Positions 57,708 through 64,000 of a stretch of DNA of 64,000 nt are shown one piece after another. How positions within the stretch are numbered: position 1 is the first letter of the stretch; every line of letters starts with the position of its first letter. Below the pieces are notes generated by a model. The model worked only from the letters and a program-made list of their open reading frames with translations. It was not told where the DNA came from and made no database searches. Origin of the DNA: Novosphingobium sp. JCM 18896 (lineage in GTDB: Bacteria; Pseudomonadota; Alphaproteobacteria; Sphingomonadales; Sphingomonadaceae); the NCBI RefSeq assembly GCF_025938095.1, contig NZ_JAPCZF010000001.1, positions 124,001-188,000 of the forward strand, given 5' to 3'. Made by a program: the position numbers and the translations under genes.

Positions 57708-59021
57708 TCAGCGCAGCAGCACCGGTAGCCCCGAGACGCCCTGCTGTTCGAGCCCGCCGGTCATGAACGGCGCCTCGGCCGCGGGATCGAGCCGGAGATT
57801 GGGGAAGGCGTCGAGCAGCGCGTTGATGCCGGCCTCGATCTCCACCCGCGCGACGTTCATGCCCAGGCAGCGGTGGGTGCCGAGACCGAAGGCCATGTTG
57901 GTCAGCTTCTCGCGGTGCAGATCGAAAACGTCGGGATTTTCCCAGCGCGACGGATCGCGGTTGGCCGGGCCGAGGCCGAGTTCGAGCACCGATCCCGCGG
58001 CGATCTGGTGGCCGTAGAACTCGGTGTCGGTCGTGACCATGCGGTAGAAGTAGGGCGCGGTCGGGTTCCAGCGCAGGCCTTCCTCGATCGCATCGCCGAG
58101 CAGCGCGCGGTCGGCCTTGACCGCCTCGAACTGGTCGCGGTGGGTGAGCAGCGCGAACAGGGTGATGCCCATCTGCCGCCACGAGGTGCCGCCGCCGGCG
58201 ACCATGACGAGCTTGGCGTGGGTCATGATCTCGCGATCGCCGAGCGGGCGCGGATCCTCGCCGGGCATCATCAGCTTGGTCCTGGTCAGGAACGAGATCA
58301 GATCGTCCTGCGGTTCGGCGCGGCGCGCGGCGATCAGGCCGAGCAGGGTGTCCTCGACGATCTTGCCGTTGCGGACACGGTCTTCCGCCGTCGTGTTGCG
58401 GCTCTGCGAGGTCGAATGGAGATAGGCGTGGCGGAAGGTCAGCGCCTCGTCGCCCGACAGGCCGATCGCGGTGGTGATCGTGTAGACGGGCACGCGGGCG
58501 CAGAAGTCGAGGTTGAGCTCGGCGCGGTTCCCAGTCGCCATGCGGGCGATCAGCCGCGCGATGATGCCGTCGATCGTGCGCGTGCGCCACCAGCCCATCG
58601 CTTCGGGCATGAGGAACTTGGGCTGGATCGTCCGGCGATAGGCGCGGTGCATCGGCGGATCCATCTCGAGGATCCCCATGGTCTTCTCGTTGGCCGGGTT
58701 GTCGTTGCCCTGGACGCCGTTCGAGAAGGTCTGTGCGTCGCGGAAGGCGGCCTCGCAGGCTTCGTAGGTCAGCACCGAGTAGTGCTGGCGGCCGCGGGCG
58801 CGGACGTGGCGGTCGTGGTGCGGCAGGCCCAGCAGTTCACGCAGGCGGCCCTTGTGCACGGGCGCCTGCGCGCGCAGCGCGTGGACCTGCGGCATGATCG
58901 CGCCGACGTCGACGGCATTGCCGATGTCCTCGGCCTCGCGGCGGACATCGTAGAGTTCCTCGTAGAGCGGATCGTCGGCGACGAGGACGTCGGTTCCGGT
59001 GCCGGAGGTCATCAGGTTCAC
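57708..59021 (-). CDS. Cytochrome P450 (fifth of five) with atypical I-helix
   Basis: The 437-aa protein has E-E-G-L-R-W as E-x-x-R and F-G-L-G-T-H-R-C-L-G as haem loop, so it is a P450. The oxygen-activation motif is A-G-G-G-T-S: the usual acid before Thr is Gly, unlike the four other P450s here. This may slow normal proton delivery or mark a different chemistry. GTG at 59021 overlaps the MFS stop (GTGA), with GGGAG at 8 bp. It is the last gene of the amidohydrolase-MFS-P450 operon. Confidence 0.92.
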   Translation of the reverse strand: MNLMTSGTGTDVLVADDPLYEELYDVRREAEDIGNAVDVGAIMPQVHALRAQAPVHKGRLRELLGLPHHDRHVRARGRQHYSVLTYEACEAAFRDAQTFSNGVQGNDNPANEKTMGILEMDPPMHRAYRRTIQPKFLMPEAMGWWRTRTIDGIIARLIARMATGNRAELNLDFCARVPVYTITTAIGLSGDEALTFRHAYLHSTSQSRNTTAEDRVRNGKIVEDTLLGLIAARRAEPQDDLISFLTRTKLMMPGEDPRPLGDREIMTHAKLVMVAGGGTSWRQMGITLFALLTHRDQFEAVKADRALLGDAIEEGLRWNPTAPYFYRMVTTDTEFYGHQIAAGSVLELGLGPANRDPSRWENPDVFDLHREKLTNMAFGLGTHRCLGMNVARVEIEAGINALLDAFPNLRLDPAAEAPFMTGGLEQQGVSGLPVLLR

Positions 59022-60601
59022 GCGGCATTCTCCCGCGGTTCGCCGGCCGCTTCGGCGCGGGCGCGCCGGGCCTCGGGGGTTTCGTGGGGAAGGCGGCGCG
59101 CGGCCAGCCAGAGCAGCACGAGCGCGATCGGCGCCAGCGCCATCATCGACAGCAGGCCAGCGGTCAGCGAGCCGGTGACCGCGCTCACCTTGCCCGCCCA
59201 ATAGGGGCCGGTGCCCGAGGAGATCACGATCGCCACCAGCGAGAAGGCCGCGGCGGCGGCGCCGCGCATGCGCGGCAGGACGAGGTCCTGGACCATCGCG
59301 GCGATGCCGCCGCTCCACAGCGCGGTGATCAGGCCGAGCGCGAAATAGGCGGCAAGGAACACCCGATAGTCGATCACCGTCATCATCACGATGATGCAGG
59401 GGACCTGGCCGATCATGCTGATCCCGGCCATGCCCAGCGGCGCGCGGCGATCGCGCTGCTTCCAGCGGTCGGTGAAATAGCCGCCGAGCAGCACGCCGGC
59501 GATCGCGCCGATGATGTGGATCGCGCCGAGCGAGAAGCCGATCTCGTGCGCGGGGATCTGGTAGGTGCGCATAGCATAGGGCGCCGACCAGACGTTGACC
59601 GCTCCGCCGACGCAGGCGATCAGTGCGGTGGCGGCGGTGCCCATGACGAAGGTCGGGTCGCCGAAGGTCAGCTTGAACAGCGGCCGGTCGCGGTAGGACT
59701 GGATCTGGCCCCAGGTGAGCACGGCATAGGCGCCGAGCCCGAACGAGGCCCATTGCGCGAGGTCGCCCGTGGCGCGCGCCACCAGGGTGGCTATGGCGAC
59801 GATGACCGCGGCGATCAGCAGGTTGCTGACCAGGCCCTTGCGACCGCCGACGCGGTAGACGCTGAGCACGGTGAAGGGCGGGATGGCCGTGGCGAACTCG
59901 CCGAGCACGAAGCGCCCGGCCGAGCGCGCCTCGAGCGGGCGCGGCGGCTCATGGATGGCGAGCACGGCCAGCGCGAGCAGCAGGCCCGGCAGGCCCACCG
60001 AGATCAGCGCGGCCTTCCAGGGCGCCGTGGTGCAGGCGCCGGCGAGCGGCAGGGCCTGGCACATGTCTTTCCAGTGCGTGAGGAAATAGCCGCCGACGAA
60101 CATGGCCAGCGCGCCGCCGACGAAGACGCCCGAGAGCAGCACGCTCATCGCCATGGCGCGGCGGCGCTGGGGGACCATGTCGGCCAGCAGCGAATGCGAG
60201 CAGGGGTTGGCGACGGCCTCGCCGACGCCGACGCCGATGCGCGCGACGCCGAGCATCGCGAAGCTGGTCGCGGCGCCGCCCAGTGCGGTCATGACCGACC
60301 ACAGCGCCAGGCCGAAGGCCATGACCTTCTTGCGCGGCAGGCCGTCGGAGATCTTGCCCATGGCGATGCCGACGACCGAGTAGAAAACGGCGAACGCTGT
60401 ACCCAGGAGAAAGCCCAGGTCGGCGTCGTCGAGTTTCAGGTCATGCTTGATCGACTGCGCGAGGATCGAGACGATCTGGCGGTCGAGGTAGTTGAAGACG
60501 TTGGCGAGGGTCAGGATCGCGAGAGCGTACCAGGCCGCCTTGGGAATGGCCGGGGCGCGGCTTTCCTCCGAGGGCGAGGCGCCCTCCGTATTCGTCGCCA
60601 C
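59018..60601 (-). CDS. MFS transporter, spinster-like
   Basis: The 527-aa protein has twelve or so hydrophobic segments with N-Y-L-D-R-Q-I-V-S-I-L-A in helix 1, G-K-I-S-D-G-L-P-R-K-K as motif A and G-V-G-E-A-V-A-N-P as motif C region, typical of the spinster branch. Start is GTG at 60601. Bacterial relatives are often encoded with catabolic enzymes for steroids and aromatic acids, which suits import of the substrate for the coupled P450. It lies 41 bp after the amidohydrolase stop. Confidence 0.9.
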   Translation of the reverse strand: MATNTEGASPSEESRAPAIPKAAWYALAILTLANVFNYLDRQIVSILAQSIKHDLKLDDADLGFLLGTAFAVFYSVVGIAMGKISDGLPRKKVMAFGLALWSVMTALGGAATSFAMLGVARIGVGVGEAVANPCSHSLLADMVPQRRRAMAMSVLLSGVFVGGALAMFVGGYFLTHWKDMCQALPLAGACTTAPWKAALISVGLPGLLLALAVLAIHEPPRPLEARSAGRFVLGEFATAIPPFTVLSVYRVGGRKGLVSNLLIAAVIVAIATLVARATGDLAQWASFGLGAYAVLTWGQIQSYRDRPLFKLTFGDPTFVMGTAATALIACVGGAVNVWSAPYAMRTYQIPAHEIGFSLGAIHIIGAIAGVLLGGYFTDRWKQRDRRAPLGMAGISMIGQVPCIIVMMTVIDYRVFLAAYFALGLITALWSGGIAAMVQDLVLPRMRGAAAAAFSLVAIVISSGTGPYWAGKVSAVTGSLTAGLLSMMALAPIALVLLWLAARRLPHETPEARRARAEAAGEPRENAA

Positions 60602-60642
60602 GCCCTCGTCCCCTTCTTATCGTCTTTGCGGTTTCCCGCGCA

Positions 60643-61842
60643 TCAGGAGATGCGCAGGAACTTCTTGGCATTGTTGTAGATGATGTCCTGGATGTCCTTC
60701 TCGGGAACCCCGGCGAAGTCACGCTTGATGATCGCGTGGCTGTTCGGGAAGGTCGTTTCCGAGTGCGGATAGTCCGACGACCACATGATGTTCTTGCCGC
60801 CCGGCAGGTCGCGCGCGAGGATGCCAGTGCGGTCCTGGATGAACGAGCCCCAGACGTTCTGGTCCATGTAGTGGGACGGCAGCTTGTCGATCGGGCTGTC
60901 CATCCAATAGCGCTGCTTCTCCCAGGTACGGTCGCAGTATTCGGCGTACCAGGCGAACCAGCCCACGCCCGATTCCATCATGCCGATGCGCAGGTCGGGG
61001 AAGCGGTCGAAGATGCCGTTGAAGATGAAGATGCCCACGGTCTCTGCCATGGCCAGCTTCGACATCGGCATGTCGGGCAGGAAGTGCTGCTTCTCACCGA
61101 AGCGCGGCACGCGCCCACCGAGGTGGAAGGTGATGGTCATGCCGAGGTCGCAGAGCACCTTCCAGAGCTTGTCGAACTCGGGCTGGTAATACTGCAGCGC
61201 GCCCTTGGGATCGCCGGTCTGCGCCGAGACCTGGCCCGACTTCATGTTCTTGATCTCGGACGTGGTCTTCCAGGCTTCCGCGTTCTGCGGGAAGGCCGGG
61301 AGCTGGACCATCTTGAAGCCCATCTTGCCGAGTCGCTTGACGTGCTCGATCGTCTCGTCGACGTCGCGCATCGGCGCATGGCCGACGGGGAACAGGCGGT
61401 GCGGCGCGTTCGAGGCCCAGTCCATCACCCAGGTCGAGAAAGCCTCGAAGCTGGCGAGATAGAGGTCGTTGTCGAACGAGCCGAGCGGTCCGCCACCGAA
61501 CAGGATCGCCTGGTCGATGCCGTCGAGGTCCATGTCGGCGAGGCGCTTGGCCGGATCGTAGGTGTTGCGCTGGTCGGACAGGCGGCCGACCATCTTGAAG
61601 TCCTTGCCCGAGCGGCCGGCCTGGTTGTTGATCATCATGACCGGGCGGCGATTGCCCTCGAACAGGATGTAGTCGCACTCTTCGCCGTGCTCGATCACCG
61701 GAGCCTTGTGCTTCTGCGACTGGGGGAGGTATTCCTTCCACATGTCGTGCGGCGGATCGATGTGCGCATCGGCATCGAAGATCGGCCCCAGCGTCCAGTC
61801 TTCCTTGGTGGCGCTGCCAAATTTGGGATCGGCTTCGCTCAT
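60643..61842 (-). CDS. Amidohydrolase-2 family protein (second of two)
   Basis: The 399-aa PF04909-type protein has I-F-D-A-D-A-H-I-D-P-P-H near residue 22, a metal His in T-F-H-L-G-G and W-S-S-D-Y-P-H-S-E near 360. GGAG precedes the ATG. It heads the operon with the MFS and P450 genes and has a candidate IclR-type site 37 bp upstream. Family members catalyse non-oxidative decarboxylation of aromatic acids or hydrolysis; either fits a pathway for an aromatic or alicyclic acid. Confidence 0.9.
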   Translation of the reverse strand: MSEADPKFGSATKEDWTLGPIFDADAHIDPPHDMWKEYLPQSQKHKAPVIEHGEECDYILFEGNRRPVMMINNQAGRSGKDFKMVGRLSDQRNTYDPAKRLADMDLDGIDQAILFGGGPLGSFDNDLYLASFEAFSTWVMDWASNAPHRLFPVGHAPMRDVDETIEHVKRLGKMGFKMVQLPAFPQNAEAWKTTSEIKNMKSGQVSAQTGDPKGALQYYQPEFDKLWKVLCDLGMTITFHLGGRVPRFGEKQHFLPDMPMSKLAMAETVGIFIFNGIFDRFPDLRIGMMESGVGWFAWYAEYCDRTWEKQRYWMDSPIDKLPSHYMDQNVWGSFIQDRTGILARDLPGGKNIMWSSDYPHSETTFPNSHAIIKRDFAGVPEKDIQDIIYNNAKKFLRIS

Positions 61843-61878
61843 CTTCCAGGCTCCTTCCCGTTGTGTCTTGTTGCGTAA

Positions 61879-61894
61879 ATTCGAAATCGCGAAC
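61879..61894. promoter_or_regulatory. Candidate IclR-type site upstream of the amidohydrolase operon
   Basis: ATTCGAAATCGCGAAC differs little from the site at 52212-52228 upstream of the IclR gene. It lies in the 138-bp gap before the CoA transferase stop, close to the start of the amidohydrolase at 61842. Confidence 0.5.
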
Positions 61895-61980
61895 GCAGTA
61901 TCGCAGTTCTGAACGATTAAGTCAAGATTACGACTCGTCGCAGAAGCATTCCGTCGCGCCGCAGGAGCGGCGCGCCGAGG

Positions 61981-63192
61981 TCAGAATACGACGCCTTTGA
62001 CCTTGAGATCGATGATCGCTTCGTCGTCGTAGCCGAGGCTGGCGAGCACCGAGTCGCTATCGGCGCCGAGTTCGGGCGAACGACGCGCGGGCATGGGCTC
62101 GCCGTCGAAGACATAGGGCACGGCGACCAGCGGGATCGTCGTGCCGTCGCCGTAGTCGACGGTCTGGACGAAGTTGTTGGCCTTGACCTGGACGTCGTGC
62201 TGCAACTCGCCGACGTCCTGCACGGGATCCCACTGACCGTCCTGGCGGCCGAGCAGATCCTTCCATTCGGCCAGCGTCTTGCTGGCGAACAGCGCCTTCA
62301 CGTCGGCATAGCATTCGTCGACGTTGGCGGCGCGGGCCTTGGCATCGACATAGCGCGGGTCCGAGACCCATTCGGGCTTGCCCGAAACCTCGCAGAAGCC
62401 CTTCCAGTACTTGTCCGCCTGCAGCATGCAGAGCGAGACGAAGCGATCGTCCGACGTGCGATAGTTGCCGACCAGCACGTTGTAGGGCTTGGGCGCCTTG
62501 GGGCGCGGGAATTTCTGGGTCCCGTCCATCGTCGACTGGGCGATGAAGCGCTGCATCGACCACATCGCCGTGCCCAGCAGCGAGACGTCGACGGTCGACG
62601 GCTCGCCCGTCATCGCGCGCTTGGCCAGGGCCGCGCAGATCGCGCCGCAGAGCATCGAGCCCGACAGCGTGTCGCCGAAGGCCGGTCCCGGAGGGCCGAC
62701 GGGGTAATCCGCGTCGTCTTCGGTCAGCGACGACGAAACGCCGCCGCGCGCCCAGAACGAGATCGAATCGTAGCCGCCCTTGGCGCTGTCGGGGCCCTTG
62801 GGGCCGGTCGGACTGCCGCTGGCGTAGATGATCTTGGGAAACTGGCCGCGGATCGTGTCGGCGTCGATGCCCATGGCCTTGCGCGCGGGCGGCAGCAGGT
62901 TGGTCAGGAAGATGTCGGCATCGACCAGCAGCTTGGCCAGGACCTCGCGCCCCTCGGGCTGCTTGAGGTCGAGCGTGACCGACTTCTTGCCGCGGTTGTA
63001 GCTTTCCCACGACAGGTCGATCCTGTTGCCGCCGCCGATCGCGCCGATCGACAGGCCGCGCAGCGGATCGCCCGTCGGCGGCTCGATCTTGATGACCTCG
63101 GCGCCGAGGTCGGACAGCATACCGCCGCAGGCGGGCACGAAAGCCCACATCGCGACTTCGACGACCTTGATGCCTTCAAGCGGTTTGGACAT
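61981..63192 (-). CDS. Class III (CaiB/BaiF) CoA transferase
   Basis: The 403-aa enzyme moves CoA between carboxylic acids through an aspartyl-CoA intermediate. The N-terminal L-E-G-I-K-V-V-E-V-A, the L-G-A-E-V-I-K-I-E-P-P-T-G-D-P-x-R block and the nucleophile Asp in A-F-G-D-T-L-S-G are present. The Ala-Met-Trp in place of the usual L-A-G-P near residue 15 is unremarkable. It could activate the local substrate without ATP, in parallel with the AMP-forming ligase at 23657. It is divergent from a phosphotransferase gene across 132 bp that contain a 7-bp inverted repeat and an IclR-type core. Confidence 0.92.
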   Translation of the reverse strand: MSKPLEGIKVVEVAMWAFVPACGGMLSDLGAEVIKIEPPTGDPLRGLSIGAIGGGNRIDLSWESYNRGKKSVTLDLKQPEGREVLAKLLVDADIFLTNLLPPARKAMGIDADTIRGQFPKIIYASGSPTGPKGPDSAKGGYDSISFWARGGVSSSLTEDDADYPVGPPGPAFGDTLSGSMLCGAICAALAKRAMTGEPSTVDVSLLGTAMWSMQRFIAQSTMDGTQKFPRPKAPKPYNVLVGNYRTSDDRFVSLCMLQADKYWKGFCEVSGKPEWVSDPRYVDAKARAANVDECYADVKALFASKTLAEWKDLLGRQDGQWDPVQDVGELQHDVQVKANNFVQTVDYGDGTTIPLVAVPYVFDGEPMPARRSPELGADSDSVLASLGYDDEAIIDLKVKGVVF

Positions 63193-63258
63193 GCCGTTTT
63201 CCCTATCTCCCGGTGGCTTTTCCCGCGTTCGCGGATTCGCCGTTAAATTCTCTATTGT

Positions 63259-63298
63259 GACGCATGGACCGAAATCGCGAATCAGGTCAATATGCGTC
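63259..63298. promoter_or_regulatory. Regulatory region between divergent CoA transferase and phosphotransferase genes
   Basis: GACGCAT (63259-63265) and ATGCGTC (63292-63298) are inverted across 26 bp, about three helical turns centre to centre. Between them lies GAAATCGCGA (63271-63280), the core shared with the sites at 52212 and 61879. Confidence 0.45.
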
Positions 63299-63324
63299 GG
63301 TCATTGAAGACGAGAGGGAGAGTA

Positions 63325-64000
63325 ATGCCGGACGATCAATCAACAAGGCCGCCGATGACGTCGGGTCCGGCCGAGCCGAAGCTGCGCGTGCCCGATACGC
63401 GCGAAGAGGCGCTGGACCCGGCCTGGCTGAGCCAGGCGCTGGCATCGGTAGGGCAGGGCGCTCCGGTAACCTCGGTCGAAATCGTGGAGGTGATCAAGAC
63501 CGTTGCCACCAAGATTCGCTTCAAGGCGACCTTCGACGGTGCGGCGGGTACGCAGGACTTCTGCCTGAAGGGCCTGCTCGATGCCGACGAGATGACCAAG
63601 ATGGGCGGCTCGACCTGCGTGCTCGAGGGGGACTTCTATCTGAAGCTCGCGCCCAAGCTGAACGTGCAGGTGCCCGAGGCGGTCGCGGTCGTCACCGATC
63701 GCGAGGCCAAGCAGAGCGTGCTGATCATGCGCGACGTGATCGCCGCTGGCGGCCGTTTCTGCTCGGCGCTCGAGGCCTTCACGGTCGACGACGCGGCCAG
63801 CAGCCTCTCGCAGATCGCCAATCTCCACGCCGGCGGTCAGGCCTTGCTCGAAAGCACCCCTTGGGTGACGCCGCGCATCGCCTCGCTCGGCCGCATGCCG
63901 CACATGACCGCCGAGATCCTCCAGGGCCTGCTCGATGGCCCGCGCGGCGACAACCTGACGCCGGCGGTGCGCAACGGCGCACGGCTGATCGCGGGCATGC
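63325..64000 (+). CDS. APH-fold phosphotransferase family protein (second; 3' end beyond window)
   Basis: The frame starts at ATG 63325 after GAGAGGGAG and runs off the right edge, leaving 225 codons. The visible part is the N-terminal lobe and linker: V-A-T-K-I-R-F-K-A-T-F, the F-C-L-K-G strand with the nucleotide-binding Lys, V-L-I-M-R-D-V hinge and L-A-N-L-H-like segment (Q-I-A-N-L-H-A). The Brenner motif is not yet reached. It is of the same class as the protein at 53238-54284 and is divergent from the CoA transferase, so both may belong to one CoA-linked pathway. Confidence 0.8.
   Translation, partial: MPDDQSTRPPMTSGPAEPKLRVPDTREEALDPAWLSQALASVGQGAPVTSVEIVEVIKTVATKIRFKATFDGAAGTQDFCLKGLLDADEMTKMGGSTCVLEGDFYLKLAPKLNVQVPEAVAVVTDREAKQSVLIMRDVIAAGGRFCSALEAFTVDDAASSLSQIANLHAGGQALLESTPWVTPRIASLGRMPHMTAEILQGLLDGPRGDNLTPAVRNGARLIAGM

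Overview
The window is GC-rich, gene-dense DNA that looks like a chromosomal segment of an alphaproteobacterium of the Sphingomonadaceae type (Novosphingobium, Sphingobium or Sphingopyxis-like). The grounds are TonB-dependent receptors instead of porins, many P450s, SDRs and Rieske/TauD oxygenases mixed with acyl-CoA enzymes, an HWE-family kinase, and short palindromic repeats of the GTCATCC...GGATGAC kind. I cannot assign a species. I see no rRNA, tRNA, CRISPR array, transposase, integrase or phage gene.

Layout. 1-4.4 kb: fumC (cut by the window edge) with a tiny membrane protein, then an operon of an enoyl-CoA hydratase-like protein, a DUF2889 protein and a TauD-type dioxygenase, divergent from a TetR regulator. 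5.2-11.5 kb: a TonB-dependent receptor overlapping a phytase-like esterase gene, an AsmA-like protein and a small iron-permease-like protein. 11.7-25.3 kb: an HWE hybrid kinase, a P450, a second TonB receptor, pirin, a YbaK deacylase, a limonene-epoxide-hydrolase-like protein, an LLM-class oxidoreductase, a canonical enoyl-CoA hydratase, a molybdopterin oxidoreductase and an acyl-CoA synthetase. 25.5-36 kb: an SDR-SDR-P450 operon, a YnfA protein running into an opposing SDR gene, and a tightly packed seven-gene operon (aldo/keto reductase, alpha/beta hydrolase, amidohydrolase, VOC protein, unknown 115-aa protein, Rieske oxygenase, PhyH dioxygenase).

36-50.6 kb: a PfkB kinase, an ADH/SDR pair, TetR divergent from a ferredoxin-P450 pair, a second TauD enzyme, MarR with two MFS transporters, and isocitrate lyase with a 53-aa companion divergent from its likely ScfR/RamB-type regulator. 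50.6-64 kb: a P450, an IclR regulator, two APH-fold phosphotransferases, an AI-2E family transporter, two amidohydrolase-2 proteins, an MFS-P450 pair and a class III CoA transferase (the second phosphotransferase is cut by the window edge).

How it fits together. Most genes encode steps for activating, hydroxylating, dehydrogenating and hydrolysing a hydrophobic carboxylic acid, terpenoid, steroid or xenobiotic, with TonB receptors and MFS proteins for transport. Isocitrate lyase and fumarase would handle the resulting acetyl-CoA, but the substrate cannot be read from sequence. Five P450s share one visible 2Fe-2S ferredoxin and no ferredoxin reductase is present. Several intergenic regions carry operator-like palindromes. 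Two sets recur at more than one promoter and suggest local regulons: GAACGR-N9-YCGTTC at 4.4 and 25.4 kb, and GAAATMGCGA at 52.2, 53.2, 61.9 and 63.3 kb. Six palindromic intergenic repeats from at least four families mark operon boundaries.
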